Source of the DNA: Aureispira sp. CCB-QB1
Lineage (GTDB): Bacteria > Bacteroidota > Bacteroidia > Chitinophagales > Saprospiraceae
Reading direction: 5' to 3'
Assembly (NCBI GenBank): GCA_945870185.1
Contig: CAMBRK010000014.1
Coordinates: 1-64,000, forward strand
DNA length: 64,000 nt
Part shown: one piece after another, positions 7,836 through 15,938 of the stretch
Position numbering within the stretch: the first letter of the stretch is position 1
How the letters are laid out: the number at the start of each line of letters is the position of its first letter
Translations under genes and position numbers: made by a program
Notes under the pieces: model-generated
The model's input: only the letters and a program-made list of their open reading frames with translations
Told to the model about the DNA's origin: nothing
Database searches by the model: none

Positions 7836-8864
7836 ATGTATCGCTATCTGATCAAGCCCTTTATGTTTTTATTGGATCCTGAAAAAGCCCACCACTTGAC
7901 TATCCTATTATTGAGAGCAGCATTAAGCTTTCCTGGTGGCAGATGGATTTTCAATCAACTGTATAGCATAAAAGATCATAGACTGGAAAGGAAAATCATG
8001 GGACTGACCTTTCCCAATCCGGTAGGTCTTGCTGCAGGATTTGACAAAGACGGTAAATACTATGAAGATATGGCTGCGTTGGGTTTTGGTTTTATAGAAA
8101 TTGGAACGGTGACACCACTACCACAAGCTGGAAATGATAAGCCAAGATTGTTTAGATTGCCATCAGATCGAGCCTTGATCAATCGTATGGGATTCAACAA
8201 TGACGGTGTGGATGCGATGGTAAAAAGACTGAAAAACAGAAAAAAAACCCAACTAATCATAGGTGGCAACATCGGAAAAAACAAAATTACACCCAATGAA
8301 AATGCCGTAGATGATTATATGAAATGTTTTGAAGCGTTGTATGATCACGTAGACTATTTTGTGGTCAATGTCAGCTCACCTAATACTCCTGGACTCAGAG
8401 CATTGCAAGAAAAAGGACCACTTACTGCCATCCTTTCTACACTCATGATTGCAAATGCGCAGAAGTCTAATCCAAAACCCATTTTATTGAAGATAGCACC
8501 CGACCTTACAGATTCACAATTGGATGATATCATTGAAATCGTCCAAACTACTCAAATAGCAGGGGTTATTGCAACCAATACCACACTGGATAGGAGTCTT
8601 CTCACGTCTTCAACAGAACACATTGGAGCCGGCGGATTATCCGGTCACCCTGTCAAAAAAAGATCCACCGAAGTCATCAGCTATTTGTACCAAAAATCAC
8701 AAAGCGCATTCGTAATCATAGGCGTCGGAGGTATCGAATCAGCTCAAGATGCCTTAGAAAAACTCGAAGCAGGAGCATCGTTGATACAGGTTTATTCAGG
8801 AATGGTTTATGCAGGGCCCGGATTGATTAAGAAAATTAATGAAGCCGTTGGTAAGGATAATTAA
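7836..8864 (+). CDS. pyrD: Dihydroorotate dehydrogenase (quinone), class 2
   Basis: A 342-aa flavoprotein of pyrimidine biosynthesis that oxidises dihydroorotate to orotate and passes electrons to quinone at the membrane. The class 2 N-terminal helical extension (about residues 1-45, [19 protein letters not shown]) is present. FMN and substrate motifs follow: [33 protein letters not shown] with the catalytic Ser of this class, KIAPDL, NTT, GGLSG and IGVGGI. The length is normal. It stands alone, with its own -7 box and no other pyr genes nearby. Confidence 0.96.
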   Translation: MYRYLIKPFMFLLDPEKAHHLTILLLRAALSFPGGRWIFNQLYSIKDHRLERKIMGLTFPNPVGLAAGFDKDGKYYEDMAALGFGFIEIGTVTPLPQAGNDKPRLFRLPSDRALINRMGFNNDGVDAMVKRLKNRKKTQLIIGGNIGKNKITPNENAVDDYMKCFEALYDHVDYFVVNVSSPNTPGLRALQEKGPLTAILSTLMIANAQKSNPKPILLKIAPDLTDSQLDDIIEIVQTTQIAGVIATNTTLDRSLLTSSTEHIGAGGLSGHPVKKRSTEVISYLYQKSQSAFVIIGVGGIESAQDALEKLEAGASLIQVYSGMVYAGPGLIKKINEAVGKDN

Positions 8865-8984
8865 TTAAGAGATAGAGAGTAATTTTTAGGCTTGGGAACT
8901 GTATGCAATGTCAATAAAAAAATAAACCAAAACATTTTAGAATTTCAATATACACAAATTTCTACTTGCGTGTTTACGGATTAA

Positions 8985-9509
8985 TCACGAAAAAAGTCTG
9001 GCAAAAAATCCTTTTTTCTCTTTTTCTTTAAGGATATTGTACCTAATGCACATGGCATCATCATAAGAAGAAAACATCTTGAATCCGGTCAGGTTTTCTA
9101 CTTTCTCATTTATCCAGTCTGAAATACTATTAGCCTCGGCTTCATCAGGTAATGCTTCGCCTTCATCCAGATGAATCTCTCCGTCAGCTTCCATGATCTC
9201 ACGGATAGATTTGCTATCTTTGCTAAGGAAAACCGTAAAGGCCATAGCTGTCTCATAATAACTAAAAGTCAGCACTTCTGCGCTTTCGAGCATGTAATAT
9301 TGCAGCGACAAATCGTTTGGTATAAAAAGTATTGACCCGCTATCAGTAAAGAAGGCATCTATCTCTTTTGATTGATCACCATCCATTGCTTTTTCTATAG
9401 GCACAGTCTTTTGACTAGGTTTTACAAAGATGCCATTGATCTTCAAAAATGGCTCGACTTGCCCTTCTATGTTACGATCGATGACTATACATGAATAATT
9501 ATACCCCAT
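8985..9509 (-). CDS. Hypothetical protein
   Basis: 174 aa, unrecognised. There is no signal peptide or membrane segment. It is acidic in the middle (EADGEIHLDEGEALPDEAEA) with a basic C-terminal tail (KEKEKKGFFARLF). It follows the next unknown gene on the same strand by 21 bp, so the pair likely forms an operon. No function can be assigned. Confidence 0.6.
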   Translation of the reverse strand: MGYNYSCIVIDRNIEGQVEPFLKINGIFVKPSQKTVPIEKAMDGDQSKEIDAFFTDSGSILFIPNDLSLQYYMLESAEVLTFSYYETAMAFTVFLSKDSKSIREIMEADGEIHLDEGEALPDEAEANSISDWINEKVENLTGFKMFSSYDDAMCIRYNILKEKEKKGFFARLFS

Positions 9510-9530
9510 TTGCTTTTTTAATTTTTATAT

Positions 9531-10277
9531 TTAACCAAAATATTTAATAATTTTTTCAAAATATTCTACGATCAAATCGTTTTCATATCTCAACATTTTA
9601 TGTCGTTCCAATACCGCTCTATATCGCTCGTCACTCACAAGCTTTGCAGAAATTAGGCTGTAAATGACTCTCAGTGGTGGAGAGTAAAAAACTATGAGGC
9701 TAACTCTCCCTTTTTCAGACAATATATAATCAATATCTTTCCTTAAAATAACATCATTATATATCTTATCTATACCTTCAGGCGTTTTCATCATTTCTAT
9801 ATATTTAAAACCGACTATTTCCATGAAATATTTATGGTGAAGAAAGGTATCATGGATATCAGATTCTTGTAATATTTTATATGTAATTTCTGAATCCCGA
9901 GTTTCTATATAATTCTGCTCATTAACTTTAACTGGTGGCTCATATAAACTAAATTTTGGTTCATATATCTGCTCAAAATTATAAATACCTATCTCTGCTG
10001 CCATCTTTGTACCCTGTTTAGCACCTCCAATATTATCAAAAGCAAAATGATCCACTCCTGCCTCGATAGCTATCATTCTTAATTCTTTGTGCATAAAATT
10101 GAATGAAGGGTCTATTCGGAGCTCTCCTCCTCTATTATCATAAGAACATAAATAAACTTCTGAATAATCATTATAGATTGTATTTTGAGCAATGCGGAGT
10201 TTGTATCCTTTCTCTTTGTACAGATTTTCGTAAAAATAAGTCGTGAAATATCTTTGTTTTTCTTTAGATGTGGTCAT
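9531..10277 (-). CDS. Hypothetical protein
   Basis: 248 aa, unrecognised and predicted cytoplasmic. It is rich in Tyr, Ile and Glu, with an N-terminal segment beginning TTSKEKQRYFTTYF and no clear catalytic motif. It is the first gene of a two-gene minus-strand unit with the 174-aa protein and is divergent from the trp leader. It may be a partner of that protein. No functional call. Confidence 0.6.
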   Translation of the reverse strand: MTTSKEKQRYFTTYFYENLYKEKGYKLRIAQNTIYNDYSEVYLCSYDNRGGELRIDPSFNFMHKELRMIAIEAGVDHFAFDNIGGAKQGTKMAAEIGIYNFEQIYEPKFSLYEPPVKVNEQNYIETRDSEITYKILQESDIHDTFLHHKYFMEIVGFKYIEMMKTPEGIDKIYNDVILRKDIDYILSEKGRVSLIVFYSPPLRVIYSLISAKLVSDERYRAVLERHKMLRYENDLIVEYFEKIIKYFG

Positions 10278-10450
10278 GTTTTAATATTTTATATTGCTAC
10301 ATTTACGGTACTGGCTATTTTATTGATGTCATCTTGCGCACTTCCCAATATTCTTAACCCACCAATGACACCAACATTTTTTTTAGCAAACATTCAAACG
10401 CAAATTTCACTTTTTTTCACAAATATACTTGTCAATTTTGAAAATCTTCT

Positions 10451-10458
10451 TTTCTTTG
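10451..10458 (+). promoter_or_regulatory. Probable trp promoter -7 box
   Basis: TTTCTTTG resembles TAnnTTTG. A TTG lies exactly 19 bp upstream (ending 10431), matching the -33 spacing. Transcription would start about 10465, just ahead of the leader peptide at 10478. Confidence 0.4.
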
Positions 10459-10477
10459 CACCATAATATTAGTAATA

Positions 10478-10537
10478 ATGATTTTTAACAATACAAATTG
10501 GTGGTGGCATATACAATCTTTCAGACCAGGAAGTTGA
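10478..10537 (+). CDS. trpL: trp operon leader peptide (three consecutive Trp codons)
   Basis: A 19-codon ORF reading MIFNNTNWWWHIQSFRPGS, with TGG TGG TGG at 10499-10507, ending at TGA 10535-10537. It is followed by mutually exclusive RNA stems and trpE. Such Trp runs in a short ORF ahead of an attenuator are the hallmark of ribosome-mediated attenuation. It is unlikely to have another function. Confidence 0.88.
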   Translation: MIFNNTNWWWHIQSFRPGS

Positions 10538-10605
10538 GTGCTCATCTATTGTATTAAACATAATAAGCGGCTTGTCAGATTTCCTGGTAAGCCGCTTTTT
10601 TTTTT
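10525..10605 (+). promoter_or_regulatory. trp attenuator (antiterminator plus terminator)
   Basis: Terminator: the 14-nt arm 10565-10578 pairs with 10584-10597 (loop ATTTC), followed by ten T residues (10596-10605). Antiterminator: ACCAGGAAGTT at 10525-10535 pairs with GATTTCCTGGT at 10578-10588, which uses the terminator's 3' arm. The antiterminator 5' arm lies between the Trp codons and the leader stop. A ribosome stalled at Trp codons exposes it; one that reaches the stop covers it. Confidence 0.88.
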
Positions 10606-10624
10606 AAATATTTTTTAATTGATT

Positions 10625-12013
10625 ATGATACGTATTCATACCCATTCGATCAAAATTCTTGCAGACCTAACCACACCGGTAAGTTTATTTCTCAAGCTGA
10701 GAGAACATTTTCCGGAGATTTTGCTTTTGGAAAGTTCTGATTATTCCAGTAAGGAAGATAGTCAATCTTTTATTTGTTTTGACCCACTTTTGACATTAAA
10801 AAATCATGATGGACAATACGAACTCAAAAACCATTTAGATGATCAAGTATTGGATAATGTTGCTAGCAACGCTACAGATGCGATTCAGGTATTACTAGAT
10901 GCGATTCACTCATCGCATAATGAGAACGAGCGGTTTAATGGTGTTTTTGGATATACCAGTTTTGATATGGTGCAGGAATTTGAAGGGCTGACATTTGATG
11001 CAACAAAACCTAATTATGGTATTCCATCTTTGAGATATGACCTGTTTAGGTATATCATCGCTTTTGATCACTTTTATGATGAGCTTTATCTGATTGAAAA
11101 TGAAGTCAATGGCCAAGGAAGTACTTTGGACAACATCATGAGTATCATCAGCAGACAAGACCATCAGACCTACCCTTTTAATAAAACGGGGCAAGAAAGT
11201 GGCAACATGACCGATGAATACTATCTTGATATCGTCAAAAAAGCCAAAGCACACTGTCAGCGTGGAGATGTATTTCAGATGGTACTTTCGAGAAGGTTTT
11301 CTCAGTCGTTCCAAGGTGATGAGTTCAATGTTTACCGCGCGTTGAGATCCGTAAATCCAAGTCCGTATTTGTTTTACTATGATTACAGTGGATATCGTAT
11401 TTTCGGATCTTCTCCCGAAGCCCAGATGGTCGTTCACGAAGGAAAAGCAGAAATTCATCCTATTGCAGGTACCTTCAGACGAACAGGCGATTTCAGTCAG
11501 GATCAGTTATTGGCCCAAAAACTCTCTGCAGACCCCAAAGAAAATGCCGAACATATCATGTTGGTAGATTTGGCCAGAAATGACCTCAGCAAAAACTGTG
11601 TGGAAGTGACCGTTTCTAAATATAAAGATGTTCAGTTTTTCAGCCATGTGATTCATTTGGTGTCTAAAGTAGTCGGTAAAATCAAGTCTGGCATCTCTGG
11701 CTATCAGATATTTGCAGATACCTTCCCGGCAGGTACTTTGTCAGGTGCTCCCAAATACAAAGCACTCCAACTTATCGATGCGTATGAACCTACTTCACGA
11801 TCATTTTACGGCGGCGGCCTAGGCATCATCAAACTCAATGGAGATCTAAATCATGCGATCATCATCAGATCATTTTTAAGTCTTAATGGTCAATTGCATT
11901 ACCAATCCGGGGCCGGAATCGTTATAGATAGTGTACCCGAAAGTGAGCTCCAAGAAGTACATAATAAATTGGCGGCGCTGAAGAAGGCAATGGAAGTAGC
12001 TTGTCAGCTGTGA
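10625..12013 (+). CDS. trpE: Anthranilate synthase component I
   Basis: About 462 aa, the chorismate-binding subunit that makes anthranilate with ammonia supplied by TrpG. The N-terminal LLES element (about residues 34-37) is the known Trp feedback site of TrpE, so feedback inhibition is expected. The C-terminal chorismate-binding domain shows GSSPEAQM, PIAGTFRRTG, DPKENAEHIMLVDLARNDL and GAPKYKALQ. The ATG at 10625 is preferred over a TTG two codons earlier; both lie just after the attenuator. Its stop codon begins an 8-bp repeat array. First structural gene of trpE-G-D-C-F. Confidence 0.95.
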   Translation: MIRIHTHSIKILADLTTPVSLFLKLREHFPEILLLESSDYSSKEDSQSFICFDPLLTLKNHDGQYELKNHLDDQVLDNVASNATDAIQVLLDAIHSSHNENERFNGVFGYTSFDMVQEFEGLTFDATKPNYGIPSLRYDLFRYIIAFDHFYDELYLIENEVNGQGSTLDNIMSIISRQDHQTYPFNKTGQESGNMTDEYYLDIVKKAKAHCQRGDVFQMVLSRRFSQSFQGDEFNVYRALRSVNPSPYLFYYDYSGYRIFGSSPEAQMVVHEGKAEIHPIAGTFRRTGDFSQDQLLAQKLSADPKENAEHIMLVDLARNDLSKNCVEVTVSKYKDVQFFSHVIHLVSKVVGKIKSGISGYQIFADTFPAGTLSGAPKYKALQLIDAYEPTSRSFYGGGLGIIKLNGDLNHAIIIRSFLSLNGQLHYQSGAGIVIDSVPESELQEVHNKLAALKKAMEVACQL

Positions 12014-12096
12014 TCTTGTCATCGGGTGATCGGGTGATCGGGTGATCGGTGATTGGGTGATCTGTGACTGGGTGATCTGTGATCGGTGATTGGGTG
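12011..12096 (+). repeat. TGATCGGG-type short tandem array after trpE
   Basis: It starts at the trpE stop codon. About eleven degenerate 7-8-bp units of the form TGATCGGG, TGATTGGG or TGATCTG run to about 12096. Many units contain GATC. Confidence 0.85.
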
Positions 12097-12167
12097 TTAC
12101 TTTGGTAAGGTTTTTGATTTAAAAAAATTTGATATTATGATTTTATTTAAAGTTTAAAATTTTGAAA

Positions 12168-12533
12168 ATGAAACAAGATGATTTCAATACTCAATTCAGA
12201 AATAGGACAAAAGCCAATTCTGTTAAAATAATAAAAATAGTATCTAAAATTAAATATTCTGAAGAAAGTAGTGTCCTAAAAAAACAATTAGTAAGGTGCT
12301 CCACTTCTGTAACAGCTAATTTTAGAGCGGTATGTAGAGCACGATCTGAAAAAGAAAAATATGCAAAACTATGCATAGTTGTAGAAGAAGCAGATGAAAC
12401 TTTATTGTGGCTCGAGATGCTTCATGAATGCGAAATTGTATCTCAAGACACAATAAATGATGTATATAATGAAGCCTTAGAAATTCTCAAAGTAATGTCA
12501 GCCTTTAAACATAAATTAAAACCAAAAGATTAA
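12168..12533 (+). CDS. Four-helix bundle protein (23S rRNA intervening-sequence type)
   Basis: About 121 aa of the four-helix bundle family first seen in 23S rRNA intervening sequences. Hallmarks are FRNRTKANSVKIIKIV at the start, the RCSTSVTANFRAVCRARS segment, then KLCIVVEEADETLLWLEML. No enzymatic function is established for this family. I prefer the ATG at 12168 over a TTG two codons earlier. It is inserted between trpE and trpG and bracketed by two GATC-containing short-repeat arrays, which suggests it arrived as a small cassette. Family members occur scattered through Bacteroidota genomes. Confidence 0.88.
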   Translation: MKQDDFNTQFRNRTKANSVKIIKIVSKIKYSEESSVLKKQLVRCSTSVTANFRAVCRARSEKEKYAKLCIVVEEADETLLWLEMLHECEIVSQDTINDVYNEALEILKVMSAFKHKLKPKD

Positions 12534-12571
12534 TCAAAATCATCATTTTGCAATAAATTCAATTCACCCAT

Positions 12572-13216
12572 ATGATTTCAGAAAATTCACAAGATCACAA
12601 GATCACAAGATCACAAGATCACAAGATCACCGGATCACAAGATCACAAGATCATCATCATCGACAATTACGACTCTTTTACTTATAATCTTGTACATCTC
12701 GTCAATGAAATTATAGATGGCGAAGTCACCGTTTGGCGCAATGATCAGTTTGAGATCGGAGCATTGGAAGCATTTGATTATATCATACTTTCGCCGGGAC
12801 CAGGAGTACCGGATGAAGCAGGACTGCTCAAAGAAGTCATCAAGACCTATGCTGCTACCAAAAAGATATTTGGGGTTTGTCTGGGATTACAAGCTATTGG
12901 CGAAGTCTTTGGCGGAAAGCTAAAAAATCTACCCAAAGTATTTCATGGCATGAAGACTCCAATGACACAAACCGAAAATCCAGACCCAATATTAAAAGGT
13001 ATCGAGAAGACTTTTGAAGCAGGCAGATATCACTCATGGGTAATCGATAAGACAACGTGTCCAGAAGCATTGTTGGTCACCGCTGTAGATCAAGATGGCG
13101 AAATCATGGCAGCAAGGCACAAAACCTATCAAGTTTATGGGGTACAATTTCATCCAGAATCCATCATGACGCCTGATGGAAGAACTATGTTGAACAATTT
13201 TTTAAATATCAAGTAA
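12572..13216 (+). CDS. trpG: Anthranilate synthase component II (glutamine amidotransferase)
   Basis: A 214-aa class I glutamine amidotransferase that feeds ammonia to TrpE. The conserved domain begins at IIIIDNYDSFTYNL (about residue 28). The nucleophile is Cys in GVCLGLQAIGE, the oxyanion strand is SPGPG, and His/Glu are in VQFHPES. The first 27 residues are not native-looking: they come from an 8-bp CACAAGAT array and read as repeated QDHKITRS-like octapeptides. The ATG at 12572, upstream of the array, is the only ATG, GTG or TTG I find in frame before the domain. Gain or loss of one unit would shift the frame. Confidence 0.93.
   Translation: MISENSQDHKITRSQDHKITGSQDHKIIIIDNYDSFTYNLVHLVNEIIDGEVTVWRNDQFEIGALEAFDYIILSPGPGVPDEAGLLKEVIKTYAATKKIFGVCLGLQAIGEVFGGKLKNLPKVFHGMKTPMTQTENPDPILKGIEKTFEAGRYHSWVIDKTTCPEALLVTAVDQDGEIMAARHKTYQVYGVQFHPESIMTPDGRTMLNNFLNIK
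12588..12651 (+). repeat. 8-bp tandem repeat (CACAAGAT x8) inside the trpG 5' end
   Basis: Eight contiguous 8-bp units; unit 6 is the variant CACCGGAT. The units are translated in the TrpG frame. Because 8 is not a multiple of 3, slippage by one or two units puts trpG out of frame, while three units (24 bp) restores it. Confidence 0.95.
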
Positions 13217-13447
13217 TTTGGATAATAATATTTTTGTCACCAAGGCCCAAAGGCTCTAAGTAGTTATAATCAATAACTGAAAAATCCATTAGTTATCAAG
13301 TGCATCAAATAACAAACTCAAAAACTCAACAAACAAAATGAAGTGAAGTCCCGTTCCAATAGCTATCTGAAAGCGTGATCTTCCAACTTTACAATTCAAC
13401 CAATCCTTGTGCCACAACATGCGGTATCAACAAATCAACAATCATCA

Positions 13448-14443
13448 ATGAAGCATATACTCAATCAACTCTTTGACCATCAAAAGCTCTCCAAAGAACA
13501 AGCGCGGGAAGTACTGATCAACATTTCTCAAGATAAATATAATCCATCTCAATTGGCTGCATTCATTAGCGTGTATCTCATGAGAAATATATCAGTGGAC
13601 GAGCTGAGCGGATTCAGAGACGCCCTTTTGGAACTATGTATCCCGATAGATTTTGAAGGAAAATCGGTGATAGACCTATGTGGTACGGGTGGAGACAGCA
13701 AAAATACTTTTAATATTTCTACTTTAGCATCTTTTGTGGTAGCAGGCGCAGGATATCATGTAGCCAAGCATGGCAATTATGGTGTTTCTTCTGTTAGTGG
13801 TTCGTCCAATGTTTTAGAATACTTCGGTTTCAAATTTACCAATGCTACTGATACGTTAAAAAAGCAAATGGATGCTGCAAATATTGCATTTCTTCATGCG
13901 CCACTTTTTCATCCAGCATTAAAATCTGTGGGTCCTATCCGAAGGGAATTAGGTGTTAAGACCTTTTTCAACATGCTCGGCCCATTGGTCAATCCTGCCA
14001 AACCACAATACCAAAGCGTAGGTGTATTTTCACTAAAATTGGCTCGACTTTATCAGTATATACATGAAGCTTCACACAAAAAATACGCCATCATTCATGC
14101 TACAGATGGTTATGATGAAGTTTCACTTACGAGCGAAGTAAAACTGATCACCAATAAAGGCGAACAATTGGTACAACCCAACTATTTTGGAATGCCGCAA
14201 TACAAACAAGAAGATATATTTGGTGGAGAAACCGTAAAAGAAGCAGCTGAAATATTTATGAATATTCTCGACCAAAAAGGTAGTCAAGCACAAAATGATG
14301 TGGTTACGGCCAATGCAGCGCTTGCTATACAGTGTTTTGACCAGAATAAAGATATACAAACTTGCGTTGGAGAAGCCCAAGAAAGTCTGATGACTGGCAA
14401 AGCTAAAACGTCTTTCGAAAACCTGCTAAAAACATCATTATGA
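13448..14443 (+). CDS. trpD: Anthranilate phosphoribosyltransferase
   Basis: About 331 aa; transfers phosphoribosyl from PRPP to anthranilate. Signature motifs are DLCGTGGDSKNTFNIST (PRPP/Mg site), HGNYGVSSVSGSSNVLE and GPIRRELGVKTFFNMLGPLVNP. The start at MKHILNQLFDHQKL matches family N-termini; a GTG 13 codons upstream is less likely. It overlaps trpC by 4 bp (ATGA). About 230 bp separate it from trpG, with no other gene or clear promoter seen there. Confidence 0.95.
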   Translation: MKHILNQLFDHQKLSKEQAREVLINISQDKYNPSQLAAFISVYLMRNISVDELSGFRDALLELCIPIDFEGKSVIDLCGTGGDSKNTFNISTLASFVVAGAGYHVAKHGNYGVSSVSGSSNVLEYFGFKFTNATDTLKKQMDAANIAFLHAPLFHPALKSVGPIRRELGVKTFFNMLGPLVNPAKPQYQSVGVFSLKLARLYQYIHEASHKKYAIIHATDGYDEVSLTSEVKLITNKGEQLVQPNYFGMPQYKQEDIFGGETVKEAAEIFMNILDQKGSQAQNDVVTANAALAIQCFDQNKDIQTCVGEAQESLMTGKAKTSFENLLKTSL

Positions 14444-15225
14444 ACATTTTAGAAACCATCGTCAAGCGAAAAAAAGAAGAAGTAGCCCTTCGTAAAAAGA
14501 ATGTTACAGAAAGTCAATTATATACTTATGATTTGTTCAAAAGAACGTGTATCCACTTTCATCAAAGCATTATTAACGGCAGTGGCATCGTCGCAGAATT
14601 TAAACGAAAATCACCCTCCAAGCCAACTATAAATATAGGCGCGTTAAGTACAGATATCGTACCTACCTACGCGAAAGCAGGCGCATCTGCTGCTTCGATT
14701 TTGACGGATATAGATTTTTTTGGCGGAGCTGACACTCACTTGCAGGAGGTAAGACCTTTAGTAAACATACCTTTGCTCAGAAAGGATTTTATGGTAGACC
14801 CTTATCAAATCATAGAAGCTAAGGCGATCGGTGCTGATGCGATCTTGTTGATAGCAGAGATCCTGACGAAAGCAGAAATCAAAGAGTTGGCTACTTTGGC
14901 TACAGACTTAGGATTGGATGTACTCATGGAAATACATACCGCAGACCAAATCTCGAAATACCACGATAGCATTAGAAACGTTGGTGTCAACAATCGAAAT
15001 CTGAAGACCTTTGATACAGACATACGATACTCATTGGATATCTTCCCACAGCTTCCACAAGATACAGTCAAAATTTCAGAAAGCGGCATCGACGATCCCA
15101 AAACAGTTATAAAACTTAAAGAAGCAGGCTATCAGGGATTTCTGATTGGGGAAAACTTTATGAAGACTACCAACCCGGGACAGGCTTGTGCAGATTTCAT
15201 CCAAAAAATAAAATCTGAAGCATGA
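14440..15225 (+). CDS. trpC: Indole-3-glycerol phosphate synthase
   Basis: A 261-aa TIM-barrel enzyme that closes the indole ring. Conserved segments: ETIVKRKKEEVA at the N-terminus, VAEFKRKSPSK with the catalytic Lys, LRKDFMVDPYQI, VGVNNRNLKTF and KISESGI. The length is normal. Its start overlaps the trpD stop and its stop overlaps the trpF start by 4 bp each, indicating translational coupling. Confidence 0.96.
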   Translation: MNILETIVKRKKEEVALRKKNVTESQLYTYDLFKRTCIHFHQSIINGSGIVAEFKRKSPSKPTINIGALSTDIVPTYAKAGASAASILTDIDFFGGADTHLQEVRPLVNIPLLRKDFMVDPYQIIEAKAIGADAILLIAEILTKAEIKELATLATDLGLDVLMEIHTADQISKYHDSIRNVGVNNRNLKTFDTDIRYSLDIFPQLPQDTVKISESGIDDPKTVIKLKEAGYQGFLIGENFMKTTNPGQACADFIQKIKSEA

Positions 15226-15824
15226 TCATAAAAGTCTGTGGCTTGAAATATGCTGAAAATCTTCTGGATGTGAGCCAACTCAAGGTAGATATGGTAGGCT
15301 TTAACTTCTACCCTTCATCTGCCAGATATGTGGATCAGCCATTGCCAAAAATAAATCAGCACATCCAAAAAGTAGGTGTTTTTGTAAATGCTTCATCCTT
15401 ATTTATACGAGAAAAAGTAGAACAATATCAGCTAGACATGATCCAACTACATGGGGATGAATCTTTGGATTTTTGTCGAGAAATTTCGTCAACCCTAAAA
15501 CCGGTTATCAAAGTATTTCGGGTAGATAAAGATTTTGATTATGGCCTAATAGATGATTATGCTTTTTGCAAATACTTACTTTTTGACACTGCAACTAAAG
15601 ATTATGGCGGATCGGGCCATAAATTTGATTGGTCAGCTCTTTTACAGCAAAAAATGGAGACACCTTTTCTTTTAGCAGGTGGAATCGGTTTAGAAGATGC
15701 AGCAATTTTAAAATCATTTAGCCATCCATCATTTGTTGGAGTAGACATCAATAGCAAATTTGAACTCAGTCCTGGACTAAAAGACATTATAATGATCGCA
15801 GATTTCATCCGTCAAATGCGTTAG
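15222..15824 (+). CDS. trpF: Phosphoribosylanthranilate isomerase
   Basis: A 200-aa TIM-barrel isomerase acting between TrpD and TrpC. The N-terminal KVCGLKYAENL carries the catalytic Cys. MVGFNFYPSSARYV, LIQLHGDE-like MIQLHGDES, and LLAGGIG follow. It is the last gene of this trp unit; trpB and trpA are not downstream, where a CoA transferase with its own promoter begins. A 4-bp overlap couples it to trpC. Confidence 0.95.
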   Translation: MIIKVCGLKYAENLLDVSQLKVDMVGFNFYPSSARYVDQPLPKINQHIQKVGVFVNASSLFIREKVEQYQLDMIQLHGDESLDFCREISSTLKPVIKVFRVDKDFDYGLIDDYAFCKYLLFDTATKDYGGSGHKFDWSALLQQKMETPFLLAGGIGLEDAAILKSFSHPSFVGVDINSKFELSPGLKDIIMIADFIRQMR

Positions 15825-15911
15825 CCTTTAGTATATATTCTACTTATTTCAAAATTCAAATCAAGAAACTGGCTCCTATAAATTCAGAACACAGAAGTAA
15901 AAGAAGTTTAT

Positions 15912-15919
15912 TATCTTTG
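15912..15919 (+). promoter_or_regulatory. Bacteroidota -7 box for the CoA transferase gene
   Basis: TATCTTTG is an exact consensus -7 element, 19 bp upstream of the ATG at 15939. A -33 element is unclear. Confidence 0.6.
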
Positions 15920-15938
15920 CACTCAAATACTTAATCAA

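Noticed and set aside
12588-12651. CACAAGAT array as a CRISPR array
   Set aside because: Units are contiguous 8-mers without spacers and lie inside a coding frame.
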